Shown: positions 43,227 to 53,021, counted from the stretch's first letter. The stretch: 64,000 nt of DNA from Rhodanobacter sp. (GCA_004298015.1 SCSE01000047.1:62001-126000); one strand, 5' to 3'. Numbers and translations: made by a program. The notes: generated by a model from the letters alone, not told the origin.

Positions 43227-46200
43227 ATGATCGCACTCGACGGGCAGAGCGCCCTCTCGCCGTTTCGTCTCGAACGCCTCAATGCCAGCCTGGATGCCCT
43301 GCATCATGGCGTGCGCGTACAGGCATCCTGGTTTGTCTATTTCATCGATGCCGCTGCAGCGCCGGAAGGCGAGCTGCGCCAGCGACTGCTCGCCGTGCTG
43401 GAAGCGAAGGACGCCGCGCCGGAACAGGCTACGCTGTGGGTGGTGCCGCGCCTGGGCACGATTTCACCGTGGTCGAGCAAGGCCACCGATATCCTGCACG
43501 GCGCCGGTTTCGACAAGGATCTGCGGCGGGTCGAGCGCGGCGTCGCCTGGCGGGTAAGCGGCCTGCCGGCAGTCGATGCCGCGGACCGCGATGCCCTGAT
43601 GGCGCTGTTGCACGACGCCATGACGCAGTCGGTGCTGAGTCGTATCGACGATGCGCAGGGGCTGTTCCTGGCCGGCGCGCCGGGCGACCTGGTGCATGTG
43701 GCGCTGGGTGGGGATCCGCAGGCAGCGTTGGTCGAAGCCAACCATCGCCTGGGCCTGGCCCTGGCCGACGACGAGATCGACTACCTGGTCGAGCGCTACG
43801 CCGAGCTGGGGCGTGATCCGACCGACGCCGAACTGTTCATGTTTGCGCAGGCGAATTCCGAGCATTGCCGGCACAAGGTCTTCAATGCCAGCTGGACGCT
43901 GGACGGCGAGGCGCAGCAGCAAACCCTGTTCGGCATGATCAAGCATACCCACCAGTGCTCGCCGGCGCATACGCTGTCCGCCTATTCGGACAACGCGGCG
44001 GTGATCGAGGGCAGCGCCGGCAAGCGCTTCTTCGCCGATCCGGTCGACGGGATATGGCGTGCCCATCCCGAGCGCATCGACTATGCGATCAAGGTCGAGA
44101 CGCACAACCACCCGACCGCGATCGCCCCCTGGCCCGGTGCGGCCACCGGGGCCGGTGGCGAGATCCGCGACGAAGGCGCCACCGGTCGGGGCGGCAAGCC
44201 GAAGGCCGGTCTCACCGGCTTCTCGGTCTCGGACCTGCGCATCCCCGGACACCCGCGGCCGTGGGAGGTGGATCGTCCGTTGCCGCCGCGCATGGCCAGC
44301 GCGTTCGAGATCATGCGCGACGGTCCGCTCGGTGCCGCCGCATTCAACAACGAGTTCGGCCGTCCCTGTCTGGGCGGCTATTTCCGCAGCTACGAACACG
44401 AGACCGGCGAAGCGGGCGTGCGCCGCGGCTACGACAAGCCGATCATGCTCGCGGGCGGTCTCGCCAACCTGCGTGCCGACCATGTGCTCAAGCGTCCGGT
44501 GCAGCCGGGCCACAAGGTGATCGTGCTGGGCGGCCCGGCGATGCTGATCGGGCTCGGTGGTGGCGCGGCTTCGTCGGTGGCTTCCGGTGCATCCAGTGCG
44601 GAGCTGGATTTTGCCTCGGTGCAGCGCGACAACGCCGAAATGGAACGGCGCTGCCAGGAGGTCATCGATGCCTGCTGCGCGCGCGGCGACGGCAGCCCGA
44701 TCGTCAGCGTGCATGACGTCGGCGCCGGCGGCTTGTCCAACGCGATTCCGGAACTGCTCAACGACGCCGGTGTCGGCGGCACCATCGACCTGGCGAAAAT
44801 TCCCTGTGACGATCCGCAGCTGTCGCCGATGCAGGTGTGGAGCAACGAGTCGCAGGAGCGCTACGTGCTGGCGATCACACCGTCGCAACTGGCCGAGTTC
44901 GAGGCGATCTGCGTACGCGAGCGTTGCCCGTATGCGGTGGTCGGCGAGGCCACCGCCGAGCGCACGCTGCGGCTGACCGATCCGCGTCGCGACCTCAAGG
45001 TGATCGACCTGCCGATGGACGTGCTGTTCGGCAAGCCGCCGCGGATGCACCGTGAAGCCACGCGGGTCAAGCCGCGTATCGACCTGGTGCCGGATCTGTC
45101 CGGCATCGGCATGGACGAGGCGGTGCTGCGGGTGTTGCGCCTGCCGACCGTCGGCAGCAAGAGTTTCCTGATCACGATCGGCGATCGCACCGTCGGCGGG
45201 CTCAGTCATCGTGACCCGATGGTCGGCCCGTGGCAGGTGCCGGTCGCCGACTGCGCCGTCACCAGCGCCGATTTCGACGGCTACCGCGGAGAGGCCATGG
45301 CGATGGCCGAGCGCGCACCGGTGGCGCTGCTCGACAGCGCCGACGCGGCGCGGCTGGCGGTCGGTGAGGCGATCACCAACCTGGCAGCTGCGGCGATCGA
45401 CGATCTGGGCGAAATTCGCCTGTCCGCCAACTGGATGGCCGCGGTGAACCACCCGGGTGAGGACGCCGCGCTGTTCGACGCGGTCAAGGCAGTCGGCATC
45501 GAGCTGTGCCCCGCGCTGGACATCGCGATTCCGGTCGGCAAGGACTCGCTGTCGATGCAGACCGTGTGGCAGGACGGCGATACCCCGCAGCGCACCGTAT
45601 CGCCGGTGTCTTTGGTGATCACCGGGTTCGCCCGGGTCAGCGATGTGCAGCGCACCTTGACACCGCAGCTCAAGCTCGATCGCGGCGATTCCGAACTGTG
45701 GCTGATCGACCTGGGTGCCGGTCGCGATCGCCTCGGCGGCTCGGCCTTGACCCAGGTGTTCGGGCGTGGTGGTGGGGTGCCCCCGGATCTCGACGATCCG
45801 GCACGCCTGAAGGGCTTGTTCGATCTGGTGCAGGAGGCCAATGCCGCGGGGCTGTTGCTGGCTTACCACGACCGCTCCGACGGCGGCGTCCTCGCCACCT
45901 TGCTGGAGATGGCCTTCGCCGGTCATTGCGGGCTGGAGGTTCGTCTGGATGGCTGGGCCGAGGCGACCTTGCGCGCGCTGTTTAACGAGGAGCTGGGCGC
46001 TGTGCTGCAGGTGGCCGAGGCCAACCGCGAGGCCTTCGAGGCGCTGCTGATCAAGTATGGCCTGGCAAGCGTCAGCCACCGTATCGGCCGACCCAAGGCG
46101 AAGCTCGGGATCAAGCTGTTCCTCGGTGACGAGGCCTTGTTCAAGTGGAACTGGAGCACCTTGTTCGCCGCATGGAACGAGACCAGTCATGCGATGCAAC

Positions 46201-47096
46201 GCCTGCGCGACAATCCGGTCAGTGCCGATGCGGAGCAGGCGTGGCGACGCGACGACGCCGATCCCGGCATCACGCCACGGCTGGGCTTCGACCCGGCCGA
46301 GGATGTGGCCGCGGCGTATATCGCCAGCGGCAGCCGGCCACGTGTGGCGGTGCTGCGGGAGCAGGGCGTCAACGGCCAGGTCGAGATGGCGGCGGCATTC
46401 ACCCGCGCCGGCTTCGACGCGGTCGACGTGCATATGTCCGACCTGGCGGACGGGCGCGTGCGCCTGGCCGACTTTCGCGGTCTGGTGGCATGCGGTGGCT
46501 TTTCCTACGGCGACGTGCTCGGTGCCGGTCGTGGCTGGGCGACCTCGATCCTCTACAACGACATGTTGCGCGCGCAGTTCACCGCGTTTTTTGCCGACCC
46601 GGGCAAATTTGCCCTGGGCGTATGCAACGGTTGCCAGATGCTGGCGCAATTGAAGGACATCATCCCCGGTGCCCAGCACTGGCCGAGATTCCTGCGCAAC
46701 GGCTCGGAGCAGTACGAGGCACGGCTGGCGACGCTGGAGGTGCTCGATTCGCCCAGCCTGTTCTTCAAGGGCATGAACGGTTCGCGCATTCCGGTGGCAG
46801 TGGCTCATGCCGAAGGCCGGGTAAGCTTCCCCCATGCCTGCAGTCCGTCCAAGGCGAACGCAACCGTGCGTTTCGTCGACAACCGCGGCAAGCCGACCGA
46901 AAGCTATCCCCTCAATCCGAACGGATCGCCCGGCGGACTGGCCGGTTTCACCGCAGCCGAGGGACGGGTGACCATCATGATGCCGCATCCGGAGCGGGTA
47001 TTCCGCAGCGTGCAGCTGAGCTGGCACCCGGACGGCTGGGGCGAGGATTCGCCATGGATGCGGATGTTCCGCAATGCGCGCGTGTGGTGTGACTGA
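43227..47096 (+). CDS. purL: Phosphoribosylformylglycinamidine synthase
   Basis: The large single-chain form of the purine enzyme, 1289 residues, converting FGAR and glutamine to FGAM. It has the N-terminal PurS-like part, two AIRS-type ATP-binding halves ([43 protein letters not shown]) and a C-terminal glutamine amidotransferase with nucleophile C1133 in GVCNGCQML and HPE in [15 protein letters not shown] -10-like element (43188-43193) precedes the start. Confidence 0.96.
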   Translation: MIALDGQSALSPFRLERLNASLDALHHGVRVQASWFVYFIDAAAAPEGELRQRLLAVLEAKDAAPEQATLWVVPRLGTISPWSSKATDILHGAGFDKDLRRVERGVAWRVSGLPAVDAADRDALMALLHDAMTQSVLSRIDDAQGLFLAGAPGDLVHVALGGDPQAALVEANHRLGLALADDEIDYLVERYAELGRDPTDAELFMFAQANSEHCRHKVFNASWTLDGEAQQQTLFGMIKHTHQCSPAHTLSAYSDNAAVIEGSAGKRFFADPVDGIWRAHPERIDYAIKVETHNHPTAIAPWPGAATGAGGEIRDEGATGRGGKPKAGLTGFSVSDLRIPGHPRPWEVDRPLPPRMASAFEIMRDGPLGAAAFNNEFGRPCLGGYFRSYEHETGEAGVRRGYDKPIMLAGGLANLRADHVLKRPVQPGHKVIVLGGPAMLIGLGGGAASSVASGASSAELDFASVQRDNAEMERRCQEVIDACCARGDGSPIVSVHDVGAGGLSNAIPELLNDAGVGGTIDLAKIPCDDPQLSPMQVWSNESQERYVLAITPSQLAEFEAICVRERCPYAVVGEATAERTLRLTDPRRDLKVIDLPMDVLFGKPPRMHREATRVKPRIDLVPDLSGIGMDEAVLRVLRLPTVGSKSFLITIGDRTVGGLSHRDPMVGPWQVPVADCAVTSADFDGYRGEAMAMAERAPVALLDSADAARLAVGEAITNLAAAAIDDLGEIRLSANWMAAVNHPGEDAALFDAVKAVGIELCPALDIAIPVGKDSLSMQTVWQDGDTPQRTVSPVSLVITGFARVSDVQRTLTPQLKLDRGDSELWLIDLGAGRDRLGGSALTQVFGRGGGVPPDLDDPARLKGLFDLVQEANAAGLLLAYHDRSDGGVLATLLEMAFAGHCGLEVRLDGWAEATLRALFNEELGAVLQVAEANREAFEALLIKYGLASVSHRIGRPKAKLGIKLFLGDEALFKWNWSTLFAAWNETSHAMQRLRDNPVSADAEQAWRRDDADPGITPRLGFDPAEDVAAAYIASGSRPRVAVLREQGVNGQVEMAAAFTRAGFDAVDVHMSDLADGRVRLADFRGLVACGGFSYGDVLGAGRGWATSILYNDMLRAQFTAFFADPGKFALGVCNGCQMLAQLKDIIPGAQHWPRFLRNGSEQYEARLATLEVLDSPSLFFKGMNGSRIPVAVAHAEGRVSFPHACSPSKANATVRFVDNRGKPTESYPLNPNGSPGGLAGFTAAEGRVTIMMPHPERVFRSVQLSWHPDGWGEDSPWMRMFRNARVWCD

Positions 47097-47255
47097 GAGC
47101 CCGTGAGATCGACGACCGGCTATTGCGACCACGCCCACAAATCGAGCCCGGGGCTTGTCGCCTGCCTGATGTGCTCGAGATGACGCCGCGTGTGCTGCGG
47201 TCACCCTTCATCTTGGCCGGCATCGATCGGTCCTCGCTGCGTGGAGCCGTGATCG

Positions 47256-47996
47256 ATGTTTCAGCGTAGGCCGACCTGGCAGTCCGTGTGGCCCGCCGTG
47301 GCGTGGATGGCAGTGCTGGCGGTGTTGCCCTGGTGGCTTGGGCTACCCCCATTGCTCGCGATGGTCGCGACGCTGCTGTCGCTGCGACATCGCTTGTCCG
47401 CACGGGACGTACAGCTGATACGGTGTGGGTTGTACTGGGGTCTGCCCGGCGTGTTGCTTGCGTTGCAGCGCGGTCTCGGCGGCGACGCCACGGCATGGGC
47501 GGTAGCGCTGTTGGGTGCGCTGGCCGGATATACCTTGTTGGTGGCGCTGGAAGGCTGGCTGGATCGGCGCCCGCCGCCCGACATCCTGTCGCCGGCGCCG
47601 ACAGCGGCCGCGGAATGGCCCGAACTGGCGATGGCGCCGGTGGGGCCGCCGGCCGCAATCATCGAATTGCTGCCGCCGCGATGGGAGTGCGCGACGGATG
47701 ACTTCGTCGATCCGCGCGATCCCGGAGCGGTATACCGTGACGGCGCCTATCATTTTACCGGCGGCATGCAGATCGAGGCCGTCGGCACGAAGGCCACATT
47801 CAGTTCCGATGGTCGCTGGTTTGCCGCCGGTCTGGCCGAGGCGAACGGTATCGTGTTGTGGGATCGCGAGCTGCAGCGCGGTCATCGCCTGCCGGGCTGG
47901 CAGCTGTGCGGCTGGCATCTGCAGCAACCCTGGTTGATCGATGACGACGCACAGATGCCGCTGCCGTTGTCGCAGGTACTGGAGCTGACGAAATGA
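47256..47996 (+). CDS. Unidentified membrane protein
   Basis: A 246-residue protein with three to four hydrophobic segments in the first 110 residues and a soluble C-terminal half rich in tryptophan and proline (WFAAGLAEANGIVLWDRELQRGH, GWQLCGWHL). I do not recognise a domain. The codon pattern is that of the neighbours. A frame on the other strand is open by composition. It lies between purL and a glycosyltransferase gene, on the same strand as both. Confidence 0.65.
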   Translation: MFQRRPTWQSVWPAVAWMAVLAVLPWWLGLPPLLAMVATLLSLRHRLSARDVQLIRCGLYWGLPGVLLALQRGLGGDATAWAVALLGALAGYTLLVALEGWLDRRPPPDILSPAPTAAAEWPELAMAPVGPPAAIIELLPPRWECATDDFVDPRDPGAVYRDGAYHFTGGMQIEAVGTKATFSSDGRWFAAGLAEANGIVLWDRELQRGHRLPGWQLCGWHLQQPWLIDDDAQMPLPLSQVLELTK

Positions 47997-48033
47997 GCAT
48001 CCACGGCAACCGCCCCTCACACGATGAGGGCGT

Positions 48034-48987
48034 ATGGCCTGCCAGGGTATCGGCCTGTCGTTGTTTTCCCTCGCTGCCACCACGCGCATACTCGTGAACG
48101 TGCCCACTCCGACCTATTCCAGCTCGCCTTTTGCGTTGACGCTCAGCATCGTCGTGGTATCTGCCGACAGTGGCCCGTCGTTGCGCGAATGCGTTCGCCG
48201 ATTGCTGACTACCGAGCTGGCGCTGGAGGTGATCCTGGTCGACAACGGTTCCGAGGACGGTATTCCAGCGGCGATCGACCGCGCGTATCAGTCGGACCTG
48301 CGGCTTGCGGTGATCTACAACCGTGCCAATCTCGGTTTCGGACCGGCGGTCAATATCGGTGCCCGCCAGGCGCGGGGCCGCGCATTGATGGTGCTCAACC
48401 CGGACTGCCTGGTGCAGGAAGATGACCTCAAGCGACTGCTGGCAGCGCTGGAGGCGCGGCCGAAGGTCGGTCTGGTCGGCGCCGTCGTGTGTGACGAGAA
48501 CGGTCGTCCCGATCCAGCTTCGAGGCGTCGCGATCCGTTGCTGCGGCGTGCGTTGAACAGCCTGTTCTGGCGCGCCGGCGAGGGCATCAACATCGGTGGC
48601 GAGATTCCTGGCGAGCTGATCGAGGTCGAGGCGCTGTCGGGTGCGTTGATGCTGATGCCACGCGCGCTGTTTCAGCGTATCGGTGGCTTCGACGAGGACT
48701 ACTTTTTGCACTGCGAGGACCTGGACCTGTGCCGACGCGTGCGCGATTTCGGCTACAAGGTGATGCTGGCGGGCGATGTCCGGGTGCTGCACGGCAAGGG
48801 AGGCTCCAGCAGGCACCGCCCGGTGTTTGTCAGTCGCTACAAGCATCGTGGCATGTGGCGCTGGTTTCGCAAGCACGATCCGGCGGCACGCAACCCGGTC
48901 GTTGCCGGCGTGGTCTGGCTGGGCATCTGGAGCCATTTCCTGTGGCAGATTCCGCGCCAGTGGTGGAGTCTGTTGCGACGTCGGTGA
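48034..48987 (+). CDS. Family 2 glycosyltransferase
   Basis: A GT2 enzyme of up to 317 residues. LSIVVVSADSG opens the Rossmann half, LVDNGSEDG and NRANLGFGPAVN are typical of the WbbL/rhamnosyltransferase group, and the metal-binding DxD equivalent is LNPDC. SGALMLMPRALF and GGFDEDYFLHCEDLDLCRR form the acceptor part. It probably adds a sugar to a cell-surface polysaccharide. The true start may be a GTG near 48093 rather than the ATG at 48034. Confidence 0.82.
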   Translation: MACQGIGLSLFSLAATTRILVNVPTPTYSSSPFALTLSIVVVSADSGPSLRECVRRLLTTELALEVILVDNGSEDGIPAAIDRAYQSDLRLAVIYNRANLGFGPAVNIGARQARGRALMVLNPDCLVQEDDLKRLLAALEARPKVGLVGAVVCDENGRPDPASRRRDPLLRRALNSLFWRAGEGINIGGEIPGELIEVEALSGALMLMPRALFQRIGGFDEDYFLHCEDLDLCRRVRDFGYKVMLAGDVRVLHGKGGSSRHRPVFVSRYKHRGMWRWFRKHDPAARNPVVAGVVWLGIWSHFLWQIPRQWWSLLRRR

Positions 48988-49017
48988 ACGCGTTCGGCCG
49001 ACAGCTTGCAGGGTGGT

Positions 49018-49444
49018 CATGGCATGCCGGCTCCCGATCATCCATCGGCCGCACCCTCGTTTGGAGTATGGCTTGAGATGGCCATTCTTGAGGGATGTGG
49101 GTCAGGCAAAATTTGGCAGATCGCAACTGCAAACGGCTATCCGATGCGGATCTGCGGCATTGAGGGTGCACCATATGGGGCATCGGGAGGCACGTTTTCT
49201 TCTGCCGCGTAGGGCGGACACCGTCCGCCGATCTTCGTCATGACGATATGGGCAGGGCCGGCGGGCCGTGCCCGCCCTGCGTCGACGCTCGGGTTGCAAC
49301 GGAAGTCCTGATTGCCCATCGGCTGCATCCTGGTTTGGAGCATGATCGGTGGGATCAAGAGAAATTTGGCCGATCGGGGCTGAAAAGCCATCTGATGCGG
49401 ATCTGCAGAAGTGAGGATGCCACATGTGGGGCATCAGGTGCCGG
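49018..49444 (+). repeat. Diverged direct repeat pair around a hairpin
   Basis: Segment 49018-49193 returns in diverged form at 49300-49444. Shared words include CATCGGC-GCA-CCT-GTTTGGAG, AAATTTGGC, GATGCGGATCTGC and TGGGGCATC, in the same order. Between them lie a perfect GGCGGAC/GTCCGCC hairpin (49207-49224) and a GGGC-rich palindrome. The block fills the gap before the EamA gene. No gene is convincing inside it. Confidence 0.65.
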
Positions 49445-49500
49445 CTGGCGCTGGTCGCTGTTCGGTCTATATTCCCCGTTTCACCCGACTCCCCAAGCTG

Positions 49501-50406
49501 ATGACCGATCCTCGGCGTACCCGGATTCTTGCTACCCTCGGCCTGCTGGCGACGACCGCGGTGTGGGGTTCCACCTTCGTGTGGATCAAGGACGTGGTCG
49601 GACGTATGCCGGTGGCGGATTTTCTCGCCGTGCGTTTCGTGGTGGCCGCGCTGGCGATGTCGTTGCTGTTCGCCCGGCCGATGTGGCGGCTTGGTCGTCG
49701 TCAATGGTTGCGTGCGCTGCTGCTCGGGGTGGTCTATGGTCTGGCCCAGCTGTTGCAGACCTGGGGCCTGGCGCTGATCGCGCCCAGTGTCAGCGGCTTT
49801 GCCACCGGCATGTATGTGGTGTTCACGCCGATCCTGGCCGCTGTGCTGTTGCGTCAGCGCATGCCCGCCGTGGTGTGGCTGGCAGTGGTGCTGGCTACGG
49901 CGGGCCTGGCGCTGCTTTCGCTCAACGGCTTTTCGGTCGGGCGCGGGGTATGGCTGACGCTGGGGTCCGCCGTACTGTATGCCGTGCACATCATCGGGCT
50001 GGGTCAGTGGTCGCGTGCGGACGAGGCCTTCGGCATGTCCGCGATCCAGATGCTGGCGATCGCAGCGGTCTGCCTGCTGGCCACTTTGCCGCATGGCCCG
50101 GTGCTGCCGCCGGACCACGCGGCCTGGGCTGCGGTGCTGTACATGGCCCTGGTCGCCGGGGCTGGCGCGATGCTGATGCAGACCTGGGCGCAGGCACATA
50201 TTCCGGCGACACGCGCGGCGGTCGTGATGACGACCGAGCCGGTATTCGCCGCGGCCTTCGCGGTGGCCCTGGGCAGCGATCTGTTGACCTGGCGGATGGT
50301 TGCCGGTGGCGGGCTGATTCTGGTGGCGATGTATCTGGTCGAGTTGCTGCCGCCGAAGGGTGAGGCCGTTACGTTGCCGGCGGAGGCGATTCATCACGAG
50401 GTGTGA
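49501..50406 (+). CDS. EamA/DMT-family permease
   Basis: A 301-residue inner-membrane transporter with ten hydrophobic helices in two EamA repeats (TTAVWGSTFVWIKDV in the first; AGAGAMLMQTWAQAHIPATRAAVVMTTEPVF in the second). The family exports amino acids and other small metabolites; the substrate is unknown. The start at 49501 matches the family; the upstream extension lies in the diverged repeat. Confidence 0.87.
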   Translation: MTDPRRTRILATLGLLATTAVWGSTFVWIKDVVGRMPVADFLAVRFVVAALAMSLLFARPMWRLGRRQWLRALLLGVVYGLAQLLQTWGLALIAPSVSGFATGMYVVFTPILAAVLLRQRMPAVVWLAVVLATAGLALLSLNGFSVGRGVWLTLGSAVLYAVHIIGLGQWSRADEAFGMSAIQMLAIAAVCLLATLPHGPVLPPDHAAWAAVLYMALVAGAGAMLMQTWAQAHIPATRAAVVMTTEPVFAAAFAVALGSDLLTWRMVAGGGLILVAMYLVELLPPKGEAVTLPAEAIHHEV

Positions 50407-50488
50407 GGGAGTGGTTGGATCTGGTCGATCACCGCGTCGACGTATCGGTAACTCTCCAGTGATTCGTGTGCAATTGCGTCAATCCTTG

Positions 50489-50730
50489 AAGGTCAAAAGC
50501 GTTTCGTCCTCCTGCGGAGGGCGAGTCCCTTTCTCTTGAGTCGCCAAGAGAAAGGAACCAAAGAGAAGGCGACCCTCCTCGGCGCTTGCCGGGCTGCGCC
50601 CGACAAGTCCGTGAGCCGCAGCCGGGCTTTTCGACAGCACATCCATGCGCTGGCGAAAAGGGATCGGCATCGTGCCGATCCCCCTGCGGGCCTGTCGTCC
50701 ACGACTCACCGCCTCACAAGGGGGTGAACG
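50489..50730 (+). repeat. Long interspersed repeat family A, copy 3
   Basis: Carries the family-A blocks in the same order as 10327-10755: CCTGCGGAGGGCGAG, the CTTTCTCTTGAG...AAGAGAAAGGAACC hairpin, GCTTGCCGGGC, GACAAGTCCGTGAGCC, TTTTCGACAGCACATCC and the TCGGCATCGTGCCGA palindrome. An inverted copy lies at 52072-52315, so the two bracket a 1.3-kb island. Confidence 0.85.
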
Positions 50731-50738
50731 TCAAGATC

Positions 50739-50804
50739 AACGGCAACGGCAACGGCAACGGCAACAGCAACAGCAACGGCAACAGCAACAGCAACAGCAA
50801 CGGC
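50739..50804 (+). repeat. Hexanucleotide repeat (AACRGC)11
   Basis: Eleven perfect units of AACGGC or AACAGC follow directly on family-A copy 3. The same flank in copy 4 (inverted) has AAGATCAATAGCAAATGCC instead, so the array arose by expansion in this copy. Confidence 0.9.
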
Positions 50805-50967
50805 AAGAGCCCAACCAAGCAGACTCCCTAGGCCTCCATGCCCGGGTGACTCCACAATCGCGCATATCCGCGCATGACCCTGCGCCCGGCAATATTGTTG
50901 AATCCACCGTCAACATCTCATTCGAGGCAGACGGCCGCGCCGCCGCTCAATTCCGCCGTTGGCGCGC

Positions 50968-50994
50968 AAAAAGCAGGGGCATACTGCCCCTGCT
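50968..50994 (-). terminator. Rho-independent terminator, minus strand
   Basis: AGCAGGGGCA and its exact complement (50972-50981, 50985-50994) form a 10-bp stem with a three-base loop. On the minus strand it is followed by a run of five T. It would end transcripts coming leftward from the 193-residue protein gene. Confidence 0.75.
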
Positions 50995-51019
50995 CATCAA
51001 TCAAACTTCAGCATCGAAC

Positions 51020-51289
51020 AAGGAAGCTCCAACACTCATGACCGTAGTCATGAGCATCGAGGACTTTGTCACTGTTTCGGACACGCCTGTATCGGCAGAA
51101 GATCCAGCGAAACCCTGGGGGTGCCGGTCGGACATTGGACATAGCAAGTACTCCACTCGTGCTGGAGAGCGCGCACGAGTTGATACTCGGTTTGGAATCC
51201 ACTACCCTTCCGATGCTAGTCAGTGCGGGGTGGGCTCTCCATTCCTACTGGTTGTGGAGGGGGCTGCACGCCAATGCGGCCCCCTTTTT
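51020..51289 (+). ncRNA. Candidate structured RNA ending in an intrinsic terminator
   Basis: A 270-base stretch without a convincing gene has three perfect or near-perfect hairpins: CTCATGAC/GTCATGAG with a CGTA loop (51035-51054), ACTCGTGC/GCACGAGT (51155-51180), and the GGGGGC/GCCCCC terminator stem with five T (51259-51289). One 250-codon frame crosses the region and the terminator, so it is unlikely to be coding. No promoter was firmly identified. It could instead be the antisense partner or leader of a neighbouring gene. Confidence 0.3.
51259..51289 (+). terminator. Rho-independent terminator, plus strand
   Basis: GGGGGC (51259-51264) and GCCCCC (51279-51284) pair, with an inner GC pairing, and TTTTT follows. 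It overlaps the last codon of the minus-strand gene, whose stop is at 51288-51290. It points to a plus-strand transcript from the left. Confidence 0.75.
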
Positions 51290-51869
51290 ATTTGTCTGTT
51301 GCCAGTGCTTTCACAACTTGCGAAATTTTTTCAGCTTCGGCACCGGTTAGGTCAAACGGTAGCCCTTGTAGCTGCACGATCAAGCCAGCTCGGATAGGGA
51401 CTGGGAATGTCAGATCTTTTTGCGTCTGATGTGCACCGCCGTTGTTTTTACTACCCGAGCTATCGCTCGGGCCGCCTTCAAATGCCTGCGTTCCCTGCGT
51501 TCCCTTGCGCGCTGGTTTGCTGTTGTTGCTAGGTTTGCTCTGAGCTTTACCACTACGCGAGCTTGATGGCCTGAAGGTCATGGGATTGTCCGCGTAGGAC
51601 TCAAAGTCCGACAGCGCACTTCTCGCCCTTGATTTGTACGCTTGAAGACTGGAAGCGATGTAGCCTGCGCCCTGTCTGTTGGCAAAGTGCTCCGCTTCAA
51701 GATCCAGGTTGATCTTTCTCACATCGGCCCTTTGTTCGTCCGGGATTTTTTCAAGGATCTTGCTCACCGCGGTCTTGCGGCTCTTTGCCGTCTCAGGCTT
51801 AAGCAGTCCTTTTTCCAAGGTGTAATCTAAGAACCTGTTCAGGGCATCAAGCGAGTAGTCCTTAGCCAT
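51288..51869 (-). CDS. Accessory protein of unknown function, recombinase-N-terminus-like
   Basis: A 193-residue protein. The N-terminal ~95 residues look like the helical core-binding (SAM-like) domain of tyrosine recombinases (FLDYTLEKGLLKPETAKSRK, IASSLQAYKSRARSALSDF), but no catalytic domain follows. A serine/asparagine/lysine-rich linker (about 98-148) leads to a short C-terminal FPVPIRAGL and LPFDLTGAEAEKISQVVKAL segment. Composition is less GC-rich than the core. GAGAGG precedes the ATG. The gene has its own promoter and operator-like palindrome and lies between inverted copies of repeat family A. The resemblance is by eye only; a DNA-binding role is inference. Confidence 0.72.
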   Translation of the reverse strand: MAKDYSLDALNRFLDYTLEKGLLKPETAKSRKTAVSKILEKIPDEQRADVRKINLDLEAEHFANRQGAGYIASSLQAYKSRARSALSDFESYADNPMTFRPSSSRSGKAQSKPSNNSKPARKGTQGTQAFEGGPSDSSGSKNNGGAHQTQKDLTFPVPIRAGLIVQLQGLPFDLTGAEAEKISQVVKALATDK

Positions 51870-51899
51870 TTCGCACCTCTCAGACGGACGGTTAGACGT

Positions 51900-51942
51900 A
51901 ATCTATCATGTCAATGTCTGGTGTCAAGCTTAAGACATGTCT
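51900..51942 (-). promoter_or_regulatory. Promoter and operator-like palindrome of the 193-residue protein gene
   Basis: On the minus strand TTGACA (51922-51927) is followed after 16 bases by TAGATT (51900-51905). Upstream stands the perfect palindrome AGACATGTCT (51933-51942), and a CATGTC at 51908-51913 repeats its half. A dimeric regulator is plausible. Confidence 0.5.
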
Positions 51943-52071
51943 ATTGTGTGCCGCGGTCAGACAGAAGGGGAGCAGAGAGCGGACGGAGGCAATTGATTTG
52001 GCTGATCGACTGCGGGTGCGCGCCAGAGGAGGCGCTTTTTGCTTCGGCATTTGCTATTGATCTTGATCTCC

Positions 52072-52315
52072 CCCCGCCCTTGTGAGGCGGTGAGTCGTGG
52101 ACGACAGGCCCGCAGGGGTGCCGGCATGGATGCCGGCGCCTTTTCGCCAGGACAGGAGTCCTGTCGAAAAGCCCGGCCGCGGCTCATGGACTTGGCGGGC
52201 GCAGCCCGGCAAGCGCCGAGGAGGGTGCCCCTCTCTCTGGTTACTGTCTCTCGGGCAAGCGAGAGAGAGTGACTCGCCCTCCGCAGGAGGACGAAACGCT
52301 CTTGCTCTGCGCTGC
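52072..52315 (-). repeat. Long interspersed repeat family A, copy 4 (inverted)
   Basis: Reverse complement of copy 3 block by block: the GTCGTGGACGACAGGCCCGCAGG end, a GCCGGCATGGATGCCGGC palindrome in place of the TCGGCATCGTGCCGA one, the TCCTGTCGAAAAGCCCGG part and a CTCGCCCTCCGCAGGAGGACG end. The following ~200 bases (52316-52514) hold no convincing gene. Confidence 0.83.
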
Positions 52316-52514
52316 TGGCGCACGGCCACCGCGCGACCACCAAGCCATGGCAAGGCGATGACGGCGGGTGTGGGCGCGTGCCGGCGATGTGCGGGTGTTG
52401 CCGACCCATGGCATCGGCCCACGCAAGCAGGTCAGTGCGCTGCTTGATGGCTTGCAGATACGGGGCTGGCGTACGGGCATGCCGTTGCCGCCGGTCTGAG
52501 TCTGGCCGTTGGGT

Positions 52515-53021
52515 TCAGTGCGGCGTACGTGTCTGCCTTGCGATGCGCACCAGATAGACAATGATGGCGATGTTGCCCGCCAGCACGACCAGCTTGAGCC
52601 AGCCGAAGTGAAGCAGCGTTTCGTAGAGCTCCAGCGGGATCAGTGAGCCGGTGGCGATCACCGTGAACCACTCGGCCCAGTGCTTGCCCAGCCACAGGCC
52701 AATGCCCTCGATCGCGAACAGTCCGGCATAGCCAAGCGTCACCAGGCCGACAGAGACGAACTTGCTCGGCCCGAAATCGACCAGCAGCGAGACAAATTTC
52801 CAGCGCAGCTCGTTGCTGCCGGTCAGTGGCAGGTGTTCAAGCCAATGCACCAACTGCTCGAAGTTCTCCTGGCGATCAATATGGAAGGCCGCCAGCGCCA
52901 GCAGCACCAGACACACGGTCTTGATCATCTCGTACATGGCGATGACGCGCAGGCCTGGATGGCGTTGTCGTGGTGCTGCTGCGGGTCTGCTGAGCTTGGG
53001 GTCGATATCGGTATGAGGCAT
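52515..53021 (-). CDS. DUF2127-type membrane protein
   Basis: A 168-residue protein with four hydrophobic helices. GLRVIAMYEMIKTVCLVLLALAAF, AGLFAIEGIGLWLGKHWAEWFTVIATGSLIPLELYE and the last helix match the DUF2127 family of small membrane proteins of unknown function. The start MPHTDID at 53021 lacks a clear ribosome site; a longer frame seems unneeded. Confidence 0.78.
   Translation of the reverse strand: MPHTDIDPKLSRPAAAPRQRHPGLRVIAMYEMIKTVCLVLLALAAFHIDRQENFEQLVHWLEHLPLTGSNELRWKFVSLLVDFGPSKFVSVGLVTLGYAGLFAIEGIGLWLGKHWAEWFTVIATGSLIPLELYETLLHFGWLKLVVLAGNIAIIVYLVRIARQTRTPH

Noticed and set aside
43464-47204. A 1246-codon open frame antisense to purL, and a similar 1174-codon frame antisense to the hybrid kinase (28424-31948)
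   Set aside because: Both lie opposite strongly recognised genes, lack ribosome sites and encode low-complexity R/H/Q-rich products. They are composition shadows.
51008-51202. A 64-codon minus-strand frame ending 14 bases before the minus-strand terminator
   Set aside because: The position is suggestive, but the start is GTG with poor spacing to a GGAAGG, and the product has no recognisable feature. Left uncalled.
50645-51397. A 250-codon plus-strand frame through the low-GC island
   Set aside because: It starts in a family-A repeat, crosses the hexamer array and reads through an intrinsic terminator into the antisense of another gene.
52316-52500. A possible remnant of a coding end (frame finishing near 52500, C-terminus RTGMPLPPV)
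   Set aside because: A stop interrupts the frame after about 45 codons and no family was recognised; it could be a decayed gene but the evidence is too thin.
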